Shown here: one piece after another, positions 45,371 through 54,449 of the stretch | Layout: every line of letters begins with the position of its first letter | Position numbering within the stretch: position 1 is the stretch's first letter | DNA from: Halobacillus litoralis | Lineage (GTDB): Bacteria; Bacillota; Bacilli; Bacillales; Halobacillaceae | DNA length: 64,000 nucleotides | Reading direction: 5' to 3' | Assembly: GCF_020524085.2 (NCBI RefSeq) | Contig: NZ_CP129016.1 | Location: 1,668,001-1,732,000, forward strand | Notes under the pieces: model-generated | Told to the model about the DNA's origin: nothing | The model's input: the letters and a program-made list of their open reading frames with translations, nothing else | Database searches by the model: none | Translations under genes and position numbers: made by a program

Positions 45371-46411
45371 TTATTCTTCTTGTATTCGTTCTAGTTCTTC
45401 CATCAATGATTGGCTAATATCAGTATTTTGATAGATACTTTTAAACTTTTCTTTCCAAAGCTCTTTTTGTTCGCTACTTAAATAGTGAATCTCCATGAAG
45501 ACCATTCGTTTCATTTGGCGGAGGTGTGAGTCATTCATTTCAATGGCATGTCTCCATATCCATGCGGTGGTCTCATCCAGTGCGTTCGTAATTATCATTT
45601 GATGCTCTTTTGAAAGCCCTTCCCAAAATTCGTTATTCATTAGGACAACATAGCCTAAGTAACCGTGGTTACTTATGGTCATATAATTCTGTTCTTCATA
45701 CAATTTCTTAGAAAAAATATTGGAGGCTGTATTTTCTTGTCCATCGATAAAACCGACTTCCAAATTGCTGTACGTTTTATTGAAAGGAATCTCACTGGTG
45801 CTTGCGCCCAGCGATTTGAACTGGGATTGAATCATAGGACTTGGCATAATTCTAAAATGCGTCCGTTTGAAGTCTTCCGGTAAAAGCAATGGCTTTTTGT
45901 CGTTTGTGATTTGTTTGAATCCGTTATACCAATAGGTCATTCCTCTGATGTCACTGTCCAAACGATCGAATAACTGATCACCTAACTCTCCTTCATAAGC
46001 TTTCTTTACATCATCGAAAGTAGAGAACGCATAGGGGAGATCAAGAACCTGCCATCCAGGGTCATGGGCCGTCATTTTTGACGTAGCAGGAGCGATCATT
46101 TCGATATGTCCGTCTTTTAAGGCTGCATATTCGTTTTGATCATTATATAGACTGCCATTCGCATAGATTTCGACTTTGATTTCCCCGTTTGATCGTGTTT
46201 CGACAAGAGAAGCAAATTTTCTCGCTGCTCTCGCTTTGGGAGTGTTTTCGGCTACGACGTGGCTGAATTTTATAACAACTTCATCATTAATCCCTTCTTG
46301 TTCATCGTCATATTCAAGGGTCTCTGAGGCCTCACTGAAGTCAAAGCCCAAATAGAGGGCAGTTAAAATACCCGTGCAGATGAAGAGACTGATCGCTGTG
46401 AAGGTCTTCAG
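45371..46411 (-). CDS. TRAP-type C4-dicarboxylate-binding protein (DctP/DctB-like)
   Basis: An extracellular DctP-family binding protein of about 346 aa: KFSHVVAENTPKARAARKFA, then the substrate-Arg region FRIMPSPMIQSQFKSLGAS. The only obvious internal start, TTG at 46351, leaves no signal peptide. An in-frame CTG at 46411 has AGGAGGG 6 bases upstream and adds KTFTAISLFICTGILTALYLG, a proper membrane anchor, so a non-standard CTG start is favoured. No TRAP permease is adjacent on this strand; divergent to the sensor kinase, it resembles Bacillus subtilis DctB, which assists sensing by DctS. Confidence 0.75.
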   Translation of the reverse strand: MKTFTAISLFICTGILTALYLGFDFSEASETLEYDDEQEGINDEVVIKFSHVVAENTPKARAARKFASLVETRSNGEIKVEIYANGSLYNDQNEYAALKDGHIEMIAPATSKMTAHDPGWQVLDLPYAFSTFDDVKKAYEGELGDQLFDRLDSDIRGMTYWYNGFKQITNDKKPLLLPEDFKRTHFRIMPSPMIQSQFKSLGASTSEIPFNKTYSNLEVGFIDGQENTASNIFSKKLYEEQNYMTISNHGYLGYVVLMNNEFWEGLSKEHQMIITNALDETTAWIWRHAIEMNDSHLRQMKRMVFMEIHYLSSEQKELWKEKFKSIYQNTDISQSLMEELERIQEE

Positions 46412-46423
46412 AAGAATCCCTCC

Positions 46424-46437
46424 TGGAATCGTTTACA
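46424..46437. promoter_or_regulatory. cre-like CcpA site between dctP-like and sensor kinase genes
   Basis: TGGAATCGTTTACA matches TGWAANCGNTNWCA except at position 3. It lies 13 bases before the start of the DctP-like gene, between two divergent genes. Confidence 0.5.
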
Positions 46438-46507
46438 TCAGTTTACCATAGTTCGACAATTAAGTGATACACTAGAATGAAGAGAGGATAGAGGAAGGGG
46501 ATGGACC

Positions 46508-48145
46508 ATGTCACTGAAACATATGCCGATTCGTTGGAAGATTACTATTCTATCATTTGGAATCGTTCTTTTTTCTATCGTCATCGGTGGCATCGTCATT
46601 ATAGGGAACACCATTGAATCCAGAGAGAAGTCCCTTGGAGAGCATGCCCTTGTAACGGGGCGCACAGTAGCCAATTTGCCAGCGTTAAAAAATCATTTAT
46701 CCGAACCGGAAGGATGGGACGAAATTAATCCTGTGGTGGATAGGATTCGAACCATTAACAACTCTGATTACATTGTGGTGCTCAATATGAATCGTGTTCG
46801 TTTTTCTCATCCTATAGAAGATAAGCTTGGAACCCTTTCCTCAGGAAAGGATGAAGGACCCGCATTCGCCGAACACAGTTATACAACAAGAGCTCAAGGC
46901 GATGCCGGGGTAGCGGTCCGAGGTTTTGTACCCGTAATGAATGAAAATCACGAACAGATAGGAGTCGTGATTGTAGGAAATCTTCTACCATCGATCACTG
47001 AGATTTTATCAGATATGAAAAGGGAGATTTTTTTCATCCTGTTTCTGACTTCCTTGTTCGGAGTTATTGGTTCATGGTTACTTGCCAGACACCTTAAAGA
47101 GCAGACGTACCGATTAGAACCCTATGAAATTGTTCAATTGTTAGTAGAGCGAACCGCTACTTTTCAAGCCATGAATGAAGGAATCATTGCTGTAGATAAA
47201 GATAGTCAGATCACCATTATGAATGAAAAGGCGAAAGAGATTCTTGATCTGAAAGGAAATTACTTGAGCAAACCCATTCAACATGTGGTCCCGGAAATGC
47301 GGCTGCATCACGTCCTTACATCAGGAGAGACAGCGTTCAATGAGGAAATAAGGTATGGCAGTGCCATCCTATTCAATACGAGAGTTCCCATACGGGTGGA
47401 TAAAGAAGTGATCGGGGCGGTCATGGTGTTTCAGGATCGTACCAATGTTACCAAACTTGCAGAAGAACTGACGGGCGTAAAAGCGTTTGTCGATGCCCTG
47501 CGTGTTCAAAACCATGAGCATTTAAACAAATTACATACAATTGCAGGATTAATTCAGCTTGATCAAAAGGAACAAGCCTTAAACTTTGTATTTGAAACAT
47601 CAGAAAAGCATGAGAAGCTTTCCCGTATGCTGGTTCATAAATTCAAGGATTACAGCTTGGCGGGGTTATTGATTAGTAAAGTCAGCCGGGGCAGAGAACT
47701 TGGGATTGATGTGTCCATAGATGAGAATAGTACGTTGAAAAGTTATCCTCCATTATTGGACCAACACGATTTTGTCCTCATTGTCGGGAATCTCGTCGAA
47801 AATGCTTTTGATGCTCTGCATAGCATCCATCGAGAGGAGAAGTTGGTGAATGTGTCCATCTTACAGGATGGACATCAGTGTACCGTTATGGTTGAGGACA
47901 ATGGGGAAGGGATATCGGAAGCACAGAAAGAGAGAATTTTTCAAAAAGGCTATTCAACGAAAGGAGATCAAGGGTCTGGCATTGGATTATATCTCGTGAA
48001 AAATATCGTAGATAAAGGATACGGAGAATTCGAAGTTGTCTCACAAATCGGGGAAGGTACAAGTTTTGTTATTGAATTCCCTATGGAAAAAGAGGAGGGA
48101 CAGGATGAGGAAACAACGATCAGATATTCGCGTGTTATTGATTGA
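46508..48145 (+). CDS. dctS: Sensor histidine kinase, DctS/CitA family
   Basis: A 545-aa membrane kinase. An N-terminal membrane segment (about residues 8-33), an extracellular sCache-type sensor domain to about 170, a second membrane segment (ILFLTSLFGVIGSWLLARHL), a PAS domain at 210-320, then the H-box VQNHEHLNKLHTIAGLI and an ATPase domain with VENAFDAL and GSGIGLYLVK. This family senses citrate, malate, succinate or related acids. It overlaps its response regulator. Symbol by resemblance to Bacillus subtilis DctS. Confidence 0.85.
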   Translation: MSLKHMPIRWKITILSFGIVLFSIVIGGIVIIGNTIESREKSLGEHALVTGRTVANLPALKNHLSEPEGWDEINPVVDRIRTINNSDYIVVLNMNRVRFSHPIEDKLGTLSSGKDEGPAFAEHSYTTRAQGDAGVAVRGFVPVMNENHEQIGVVIVGNLLPSITEILSDMKREIFFILFLTSLFGVIGSWLLARHLKEQTYRLEPYEIVQLLVERTATFQAMNEGIIAVDKDSQITIMNEKAKEILDLKGNYLSKPIQHVVPEMRLHHVLTSGETAFNEEIRYGSAILFNTRVPIRVDKEVIGAVMVFQDRTNVTKLAEELTGVKAFVDALRVQNHEHLNKLHTIAGLIQLDQKEQALNFVFETSEKHEKLSRMLVHKFKDYSLAGLLISKVSRGRELGIDVSIDENSTLKSYPPLLDQHDFVLIVGNLVENAFDALHSIHREEKLVNVSILQDGHQCTVMVEDNGEGISEAQKERIFQKGYSTKGDQGSGIGLYLVKNIVDKGYGEFEVVSQIGEGTSFVIEFPMEKEEGQDEETTIRYSRVID

Positions 48146-48797
48146 AGATGATCCTATGGTCCAGGAAGTGAACCGGCAATTCATCGAGAGGGTGGAAGGC
48201 TATCATGTCGTTGCGATCGCTTCTAATGGAGAAAAAGGATTGAAGCTTATCCGGGAACATCAACCTGACCTGGTCATTCTGGATATCTACATGCCTGCCC
48301 TGGATGGGAGGAAGACATTGCAGGAGCTTCGTCGTCTAGCGTTCGATGTAGAGGTTATGGTGATCACGGCGGCCAATGACAAAAGCATGATTCGTTCCAT
48401 GTTTCAATATGGGGTGGTGGATTATATTATCAAGCCCTTCAAATTTGAACGATTGGAACGAGCTCTTCTCGATTATAAAAATTTCCGTACCCGTATGACA
48501 GGAGAAGGTGGGGTCGCTCAGGAACAGTTGGATACTTTATTCAACCATGCTCCATCATCAAAAGGAATGAATCACCTTCCTAAGGGATTGAATCAACAAA
48601 CTTTAAACCAAATCTTAGATTATTTGAAACAGGATGCCGTTGCCTTATCCGCAGAAGAGGTAGCGGATGGGTTGGGAATGGCTCGGGTGACAGCAAGGAG
48701 ATATTTAGACTATCTCCAAAAAAATGGACAGCTGAATATAGATATCCAGTACGGCGGGGTTGGCCGTCCAGTCAATCGTTACCAGGTGAAGCAATGA
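48105..48797 (+). CDS. dctR: Response regulator, DctR/CitB family
   Basis: A 230-aa regulator. Receiver domain with RVLLIEDDPMVQEVN and phosphorylated Asp in DLVILDIYMPALDGR, then a C-terminal helix-turn-helix (SAEEVADGLGMARVTARRYL). The ATG at 48105 has GGAGGG upstream and lies inside the end of the kinase gene; earlier starts in frame extend back into the kinase. Its likely target is the TRAP operon that follows, upstream of which short direct repeats occur. Confidence 0.88.
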   Translation: MRKQRSDIRVLLIEDDPMVQEVNRQFIERVEGYHVVAIASNGEKGLKLIREHQPDLVILDIYMPALDGRKTLQELRRLAFDVEVMVITAANDKSMIRSMFQYGVVDYIIKPFKFERLERALLDYKNFRTRMTGEGGVAQEQLDTLFNHAPSSKGMNHLPKGLNQQTLNQILDYLKQDAVALSAEEVADGLGMARVTARRYLDYLQKNGQLNIDIQYGGVGRPVNRYQVKQ

Positions 48798-48835
48798 GGT
48801 TCTCTTATCAAAAATAGAGGCCTCTTTTTTTATGA
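48793..48835 (+). terminator. Terminator after the response regulator
   Basis: GAGG at 48796 pairs with CCTC across an AT-rich loop that includes a second TCTC/GAGG-like pairing, followed by seven T. Stem is imperfect. Confidence 0.5.
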
Positions 48836-48842
48836 ATAAAAG

Positions 48843-48877
48843 CAAAGACCAAAATGACCAAAATGTCCAATATGTTC
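48843..48877 (+). repeat. 9-bp direct repeats upstream of the TAXI gene
   Basis: Four head-to-tail units: CAAAGACC, AAAATGACC, AAAATGTCC, AATATGTTC. Units are in phase at 9 bases and lie just before the promoter at 48897, a likely activator site for the DctR-like regulator. Assignment is inference. Confidence 0.55.
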
Positions 48878-48896
48878 GTAATGTTTTTTTTAATAA

Positions 48897-48924
48897 TTGA
48901 AAGCGTTACCATTATTTTTAGAAT
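48897..48924 (+). promoter_or_regulatory. Promoter with overlapping cre site for the TAXI-TRAP operon
   Basis: TTGAAA (48897-48902), 16-base spacer, TAGAAT (48919-48924). TGAAAGCGTTACCA at 48898-48911 fits the cre consensus at all but one defined position and covers the -35, so CcpA would block transcription when preferred sugars are present. Confidence 0.6.
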
Positions 48925-48949
48925 ATTACGAATTGGGGGAATAAACACG

Positions 48950-49939
48950 ATGAAACGGTTATTATTTGTTTTATCTTTAGCATTTACGTTAGTTTTGGCA
49001 GCTTGTGGCAGTGATGGCGGGTCAGAAGAGGCTTCAAGTTCCGGCGGTGGGTCTGAGTCCATTGTCTTTGGTACAGGTGGAACGTCCGGGACTTATTATC
49101 CTATTGGTGGCGCACTAAAGCCGGTTTTTGAAGAGAGCGATAGTATTGACAATGTAACCGTAGAATCTACGGGGGCATCTGTAGCTAACATCCAAAACAT
49201 TAAGGACAGCCTTAACCAGATGGCCATCATCATGAGTGACGTTGGTTATGATGCGATTGAAGGGCAAGGTCAATTTGATGGAAACGCCGTAGAAGTACAA
49301 GCAATGGCGGGAATGTATCAGAATGTCGTCCAGGTTGCAGCTTTGAAGGACAGCGGTATTTCATCCATTGAAGATCTCGAAGGGAAAAAAGTAGGAGTAG
49401 GTAAAGTAGGATCTGGGGTTGAACAAAGTGCGAAGAAAGTGCTTGAAGCGGTTGGAATTACTTATGATGATCTTTCTAAAGTAACACACACGGGTTATGC
49501 CGATAGTGTACAGGAAATGAAGAATGGAAATTTAGATGCTGCGTTCTTCACTTCAGGTGTACCGAACAGCAACATTACGGACTTGATGCAGCAGACGGAT
49601 ATCAACTTTGTTGAAATCAAAGGGGAAACTGCGAATGCACTTATGGAAAAATATCCATTCTACAAGGCAAATACGATCGAAGCTGGTGACGAAGCCCGTT
49701 ACAATTTAGACGAAGCTGTTGAGACGGTGGGTATTCAAAATATGATCATCGTCAGTCCGGATTTGAGTGAAGATGTCGTCTATGACATGACTAAACGCTA
49801 CTATGAATATTTGGGAACAGAAGAAGTTTCCGTCGGTGCGTTGAAGCAATTGGGGCGTGATGAAATTGCTAAAGGTTTAATTGCTCCATTGCATCCAGGT
49901 GCCAAGAAATTCTATGAAGAACAAGGCATTTTAGAGTAA
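48950..49939 (+). CDS. TAXI-family TRAP solute-binding lipoprotein
   Basis: A 329-aa lipoprotein. Signal peptide MKRLLFVLSLAFTLVLAACG with lipobox LAAC, then a Gly/Ser linker and IVFGTGGTSGTYYPIGGALK, the TAXI start. The ATG at 48950 is chosen because upstream codons would put about 32 residues before the signal peptide. It works with the DUF1850 protein and fused permease downstream. Paralogue of the TAXI protein at 25662. Confidence 0.92.
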   Translation: MKRLLFVLSLAFTLVLAACGSDGGSEEASSSGGGSESIVFGTGGTSGTYYPIGGALKPVFEESDSIDNVTVESTGASVANIQNIKDSLNQMAIIMSDVGYDAIEGQGQFDGNAVEVQAMAGMYQNVVQVAALKDSGISSIEDLEGKKVGVGKVGSGVEQSAKKVLEAVGITYDDLSKVTHTGYADSVQEMKNGNLDAAFFTSGVPNSNITDLMQQTDINFVEIKGETANALMEKYPFYKANTIEAGDEARYNLDEAVETVGIQNMIIVSPDLSEDVVYDMTKRYYEYLGTEEVSVGALKQLGRDEIAKGLIAPLHPGAKKFYEEQGILE

Positions 49940-49947
49940 AGGAAACA

Positions 49948-49974
49948 GGGCATCGTTCTGGTGCCCTTTTTTAT
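49948..49974 (+). terminator. Hairpin terminator/attenuator after the TAXI gene
   Basis: GGGCA pairs with TGCCC, followed by six T and ATT. It would lower expression of the permease genes relative to the binding protein. Confidence 0.7.
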
Positions 49975-49977
49975 TCC

Positions 49978-50472
49978 ATGAAACAGACTTATTTAGTTGT
50001 TGGCGTTATTGTCATTTTTAGTGCAGCACTCTCCTTATTCTTTGTGAAAGTGGAAGCGCTCGGTATTTATTCTAATCAGGAATTAATCAGGCTATTTCGG
50101 GTTGAAGAAGGAGATGGCTTTACCATCAGTTGGACTCATTCTGTTGAAAAAGAGACCTGGGAAGAGATGTTTGTCATAGAGAGCGGAACGATTGAATTGA
50201 CGTCCACCCGTTTCAAAACGTTTGGGGCAGGTGTGCCAAACGATACTGGGGATGAGACCTATCTGAAAGATGGCTGGGTATACATGACAGGGATCTCCCA
50301 AAGGATAGGCAAGCAGCTGGCGATTCGGACAGGTAAAAGCACCAATCATAGGTTCATATATGGAAAGGATACCACTTTATCGCTTGAAAGTCAGAAAGCC
50401 TATCAAGTAAAGGTTCAGAAAGTTCCACTAGGTCAGTATATAGCAATTTATTGGAGGGGTGAGGAAAGGTGA
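49978..50472 (+). CDS. DUF1850 protein of TAXI-TRAP transporter
   Basis: A 164-aa DUF1850 protein: one N-terminal membrane segment (LVVGVIVIFSAALSLFFV), then an external domain with FTISWTHSVEKETWEEMF. DUF1850 proteins accompany TAXI binding proteins and fused TRAP permeases, as here. The ATG follows the T run of the preceding terminator with no ribosome site, so translation probably needs readthrough and re-initiation. Overlaps the permease start. Confidence 0.82.
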   Translation: MKQTYLVVGVIVIFSAALSLFFVKVEALGIYSNQELIRLFRVEEGDGFTISWTHSVEKETWEEMFVIESGTIELTSTRFKTFGAGVPNDTGDETYLKDGWVYMTGISQRIGKQLAIRTGKSTNHRFIYGKDTTLSLESQKAYQVKVQKVPLGQYIAIYWRGEER

Positions 50473-52625
50473 ACAAGCAGCAGAGCGAAACAGCGGAAAA
50501 ATACGATCGTGAGAGTACCACGCGTGTGAATATGGCAAAACCGATCGCCTTAACGATTTCGGTATTGGCGATTGCTTTATCCTTGTTTCATTTGTACACG
50601 TCTTATGCAGGCTCACTTGTTGATGTGAAACAGAGAAGTATCCACCTTTATACATTGATGACACTTGGATTTCTTATGTATCCGTTCCTTAGGAAAAGAG
50701 GGCAGAGAGGTCTCCCTTTTTATGATTACATAACGGCGGGGTTGTCGTTGTTTGTAGGGATTTACATGCTGGCTACCGCTGAACGGATTATCCAATCCGG
50801 CGGTCAAATCAATGACACCGATTTTTATGTTGGTGTACTTATCATTCTACTATTGTTCGATATTACTCGACGTGTAACCGGATGGGGGCTTGCTCTTTTA
50901 GGTCTTGGTTTTCTCATTTATGGATTTTATGTGAAATTGTCGGTGTATCCGGACCTGAATCCTGCCGTGATCACAAGTGTTTCAAAACAGATTATTTCTC
51001 AATTGGTCTTTATTACAGAAGGTGTTCTCGGTACCGCTATCGGGGTTTCAGCCAGTTACATCATTCTGTTCATTTTGTTCGGGGCTTTTCTCGCAAAGTC
51101 AGGAATGGGTCAGTTATTCAATGATTTAGCTCTTGCTGTTGCCGGTCATACCAAAGGTGGACCAGCGAAAGTTGCGGTTATTGCCAGTGGTTTTCTAGGT
51201 TCGATTAACGGATCTGCCATTGCGAATGTTGTAACGACCGGTACGTTCACCATCCCTCTCATGAAGAAAATTGGTTATAAGAAAGACTTTGCCGGAGCTG
51301 TAGAATCTGCGGCCAGTGTAGGAGGTCAAATCTTACCACCCATCATGGGGGCTGCTGCTTTTATTATGGCAGAAAACTTAAATGTCGCTTACACGAAGAT
51401 CATTTTAGCTGGAATCATACCTGCTTTACTGTTCTATGTCGGCATATTGCTGCAGGTTCATTTCCGAGCGTCTAAACGAGGACTAAGAGGACTGCCAAAA
51501 GAAGAACTCCCATCATTAAAAGGGGTCCTTGTTGAGCGTGGTCACTTAATCATTCCAATGTTGACTTTGCTTTACCTGCTTTTCTCCGGGAAGACACCTT
51601 TTTATGCTGCTTTTTGGTCAATCATTGCAACTGTAGTGATTTCCGGAACGAAACGGATGCTTCCGATTATTGTTGCTCTTTCTTTATATTTGATTTTCCA
51701 ACCCCAACTGTCGGCTTTGGTCACAGGTGGGAATATACCCAACATTCGTAGTGATTGGTGGGAACTTTTATTGATCGTTGCTCTTCCTCTTGGGATCAAC
51801 CTTTGGAGAAAATGGCTTCAAATCGAAGGGGATGAAGTGGGGATTAAAGATTGTTTGAATGCCCTTGAAGAAGGGGCTAAAACGACTGTCCCTGTAGCGA
51901 TTGCGTGTGGTGCAGTCGGTATTGTTGTAGGAATTGCTTCCCTTACAGGGGTTGCGCTCGAGATTGCTAATAGCATTGTGAGTATTGGTAGTGCTGTAAA
52001 CAGCCCGCTGATTCAATTGATTATCACTCTGATCTTGACGATGATCACATCTATAATTTTAGGAATGGGTCTTCCAAGTATCCCAACCTACATCATTACC
52101 AGTACGATGGCTGCGCCTATTCTTCTACAGCTTCCGTTATATCGTGAGCTTGCGGGATCTACGGAAACGGCTACCTTCGTGGCGCATATGTTTGTCTTTT
52201 ACTTCGGTATCTTTGCCAATATTACGCCACCAGTCGCTTTAGCAGCATTTGCGGGAGCTGGAGTAGCAGGGGGAAATCCAAACAAGACCGGATTCCAAGC
52301 TATGAAACTTGCGATCGCTGGGTTCATCGTTCCGTTTATGTTCGTCTTTTCGCATGAGATGTTGATGATTGACGCAACAGTCATGAACATTTTGGTGATC
52401 ACCGTAACTTCCCTCGTTGGAGTCTTTATGTTATCGATCATGGCCGAAGGTTATCTTAAATCCACAGTACCTGTATGGATGAGGGCCTTAGCAGGAGCAG
52501 GAGCTCTGCTATTGATATATCCAGGGCTCCTCACCGACTTTATCGGTTTAGCCATCTTTGCTTTTGTACTTGTCACAAATTTGAAGAGTAACAATGATCT
52601 TCAACAACAACGAACAGCTCTTTAA
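50469..52625 (+). CDS. TRAP transporter fused small/large permease (TAXI type)
   Basis: A 718-aa membrane protein with the fused DctQ-DctM architecture. KVAVIASGFLGSINGSAIANVVTTGTFTIPLMKK and ILGMGLPSIPTYIITSTM are DctM signatures, and about 18 hydrophobic segments are visible. GTG start overlapping the DUF1850 stop. Similar to, but longer than, the permease at 23676. Under the control of the DctSR-like system and probably CcpA. Confidence 0.92.
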   Translation: MNKQQSETAEKYDRESTTRVNMAKPIALTISVLAIALSLFHLYTSYAGSLVDVKQRSIHLYTLMTLGFLMYPFLRKRGQRGLPFYDYITAGLSLFVGIYMLATAERIIQSGGQINDTDFYVGVLIILLLFDITRRVTGWGLALLGLGFLIYGFYVKLSVYPDLNPAVITSVSKQIISQLVFITEGVLGTAIGVSASYIILFILFGAFLAKSGMGQLFNDLALAVAGHTKGGPAKVAVIASGFLGSINGSAIANVVTTGTFTIPLMKKIGYKKDFAGAVESAASVGGQILPPIMGAAAFIMAENLNVAYTKIILAGIIPALLFYVGILLQVHFRASKRGLRGLPKEELPSLKGVLVERGHLIIPMLTLLYLLFSGKTPFYAAFWSIIATVVISGTKRMLPIIVALSLYLIFQPQLSALVTGGNIPNIRSDWWELLLIVALPLGINLWRKWLQIEGDEVGIKDCLNALEEGAKTTVPVAIACGAVGIVVGIASLTGVALEIANSIVSIGSAVNSPLIQLIITLILTMITSIILGMGLPSIPTYIITSTMAAPILLQLPLYRELAGSTETATFVAHMFVFYFGIFANITPPVALAAFAGAGVAGGNPNKTGFQAMKLAIAGFIVPFMFVFSHEMLMIDATVMNILVITVTSLVGVFMLSIMAEGYLKSTVPVWMRALAGAGALLLIYPGLLTDFIGLAIFAFVLVTNLKSNNDLQQQRTAL

Positions 52626-52642
52626 TAGAGGAGGAAGATGTT

Positions 52643-53518
52643 ATGCGCTTATCTACGATACTGAAAGATGGAAAAGAGATCGCAGTGATAAGAAATGAGG
52701 GAGGGCAAGTCACTTCTTTAACCGATGTGAATGATTTCTTTGAACAATCCTGGACCACGACCATGTTCGAATTGATTCAATCCAACCAATTGAGTCATTT
52801 TGAGAAATGGTGGAACGAGTTGGCAGATGAGAATAAAGAACGGATTCCATCTATTGAAGATCCGGATTACCGTCCCCTCTATCGCCACCCCAGAAAAATA
52901 TGGGGGATTGGTTTAAATTACGTCGACCATGCTTCCGATTTGGACGAAGCTGCACCTAAAGGGGAACCTGCGAGCTTTATGAAGCCTGATACGGCAATTA
53001 TCGGTCATGGGGACAAAATAAAAGTCCCCCAACAGTCCGAACGTACGACAGGAGAAGCAGAGTTAGGTGTGATCATCGGCAGAGAGTGTAAAGATGTCGA
53101 AGCTGCTGACGCGGGAAATGTAGTTGCCGGTTATACAACAATCATTGATATGACAGCAGAAGATATTTTGCGCAAAAATCCTAGATACTTAACGAGAGCA
53201 AAAAGTTTTGATACCTTCTTTAGTTTCGGGCCGGAATTCATCACTCCTGATGAAATCGGTGATCTTTTAGAAGTGAACGTTACAACAAAAATCAATGGCA
53301 AAGTTCATCGGACGAACAAAGTAAGGAACATGACTTTTCAACCTTACGAATTGGTTTCCTTCCATTCTAAAGTTATGACCCTCCTTCCAGGGGATATCAT
53401 CTCGACGGGAACTCCAGGAGCGGTGGTTATTAGAGATGGTGACAAGATTGAATGTGAAGTTGATCGTATGATGGTACTGGAAAATTCAGTCGTTGATTTA
53501 AAAAATAATGAGGAGTGA
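52643..53518 (+). CDS. Fumarylacetoacetate hydrolase (FAH) family protein
   Basis: A 291-aa enzyme. WGIGLNYVDHASD, metal ligands in TGEAELGVIIG and TTIIDMTAEDI, and STGTPGAVV define the FAH fold. Members hydrolyse C-C bonds of beta-diketo or keto-diacids, decarboxylate oxaloacetate-like acids, or isomerise. In an operon with a TRAP transporter and an SDR it probably acts on the imported acid. GAGGAGG site before the ATG. Confidence 0.87.
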   Translation: MRLSTILKDGKEIAVIRNEGGQVTSLTDVNDFFEQSWTTTMFELIQSNQLSHFEKWWNELADENKERIPSIEDPDYRPLYRHPRKIWGIGLNYVDHASDLDEAAPKGEPASFMKPDTAIIGHGDKIKVPQQSERTTGEAELGVIIGRECKDVEAADAGNVVAGYTTIIDMTAEDILRKNPRYLTRAKSFDTFFSFGPEFITPDEIGDLLEVNVTTKINGKVHRTNKVRNMTFQPYELVSFHSKVMTLLPGDIISTGTPGAVVIRDGDKIECEVDRMMVLENSVVDLKNNEE

Positions 53519-53524
53519 ATGGAT

Positions 53525-54316
53525 ATGGACTTGCAGTTAGAGAATAAATCAGTCGTTGTACTAGCTTCGAGTAAAGGGCTTGGAAAAGCGGTCAGCATGG
53601 AGTTCGCCAAGGAAGGAGCTCGTGTCCTTATTTCTAGTCGGAATGAAGCAGAACTTCAATCAGCGAAAGCTGAAATTCAAGAAGTGAGCGAGAACACTCA
53701 AGTCGAGTACCAGGTTTGTGATGTCACCAAAAAGGAAGATATTCAACAACTGATCGATAAGGCCATTGACCTTTTTGGAACGGTTGATGTGCTGATTAAT
53801 AATGCCGGTGGGCCGCCAGCGGGAACATTTGAAAATTTTGATGATGAAGACTGGCAGAAAGCGTTTGAACTGAATTTACTCAGCTTTACGCGCTCTATAC
53901 GGGAAGTTTTGCCTGCCATGAAGAAACAACAGTCAGGAAGAATCATCAATATTGCTTCATCTTCTATCAAACAAACGCTGGACAATCTTATCTTATCCAA
54001 CACGTTTCGGGCAGGAATTGTAGGTTTGTCTAAAAGTCTGTCTCAAGAGCTTGCAGGGGATCAGATCCTCATTAACACCGTAGGCCCCGGACGTATCGCT
54101 ACAGATCGAGTAGCGGAGCTCGATCAAAAGAGAGCTAATAAACTGGAGGTCTCTGTAGAAGAGCTGAAAAAGAGTACGGAACAATCGATTCCAATCGGTC
54201 GTTATGGCGAACCAGAAGAATTCGCCCGAACCGTTGTATTTCTCGCCTCAGGAGCCAACACTTACCTAACAGGCCAATCCCTGGTGGTTGATGGAGGATT
54301 AGTAAAAGCGCTCTAA
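53525..54316 (+). CDS. Atypical SDR-family protein lacking the YxxxK pair
   Basis: A 263-aa Rossmann-fold protein. LASSKGLGKAVSMEFA replaces the usual TGxxxGIG, NNAGGPPAG is intact, as is TGQSLVVDGG. Where classical SDRs have Tyr-x-x-x-Lys, this one reads LSNTFRAGIVGL, with Ser and Arg at those places. Such divergent SDRs exist and may be non-catalytic or use other residues. The ATG at 53525 is 9 bases after GAGGAG; an ATG at 53519 is also possible. Last gene of the TRAP operon. Confidence 0.8.
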   Translation: MDLQLENKSVVVLASSKGLGKAVSMEFAKEGARVLISSRNEAELQSAKAEIQEVSENTQVEYQVCDVTKKEDIQQLIDKAIDLFGTVDVLINNAGGPPAGTFENFDDEDWQKAFELNLLSFTRSIREVLPAMKKQQSGRIINIASSSIKQTLDNLILSNTFRAGIVGLSKSLSQELAGDQILINTVGPGRIATDRVAELDQKRANKLEVSVEELKKSTEQSIPIGRYGEPEEFARTVVFLASGANTYLTGQSLVVDGGLVKAL

Positions 54317-54317
54317 A

Positions 54318-54355
54318 TAAAAAGGCAGTCAACTATAAGTTGGCTGCCTTTTTCC
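54318..54355 (+). terminator. Terminator of the TRAP operon
   Basis: AAAAAGGCAG-T-CAAC pairs with GTTG-G-CTGCCTTTTT around TATAA; five T at the end. A strong intrinsic terminator. Confidence 0.88.
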
Positions 54356-54360
54356 ATTAT

Positions 54361-54376
54361 CTGTATGACCTGGTAC
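54361..54376. repeat. 16-bp repeat, copy 2
   Basis: CTGTATGACCTGGTAC, identical to 38605-38620, here set inside an inverted repeat CCATTAT (54354-54360) and ATAATGG (54382-54388). It lies upstream of the glucosidase gene. Confidence 0.5.
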
Positions 54377-54449
54377 AACAAATAATGGAAGTGAACCGCA
54401 GTTTTGCGTTAAGGTTATATGAGAAGGTTCTCATAAGGGAGTGGTAGAG

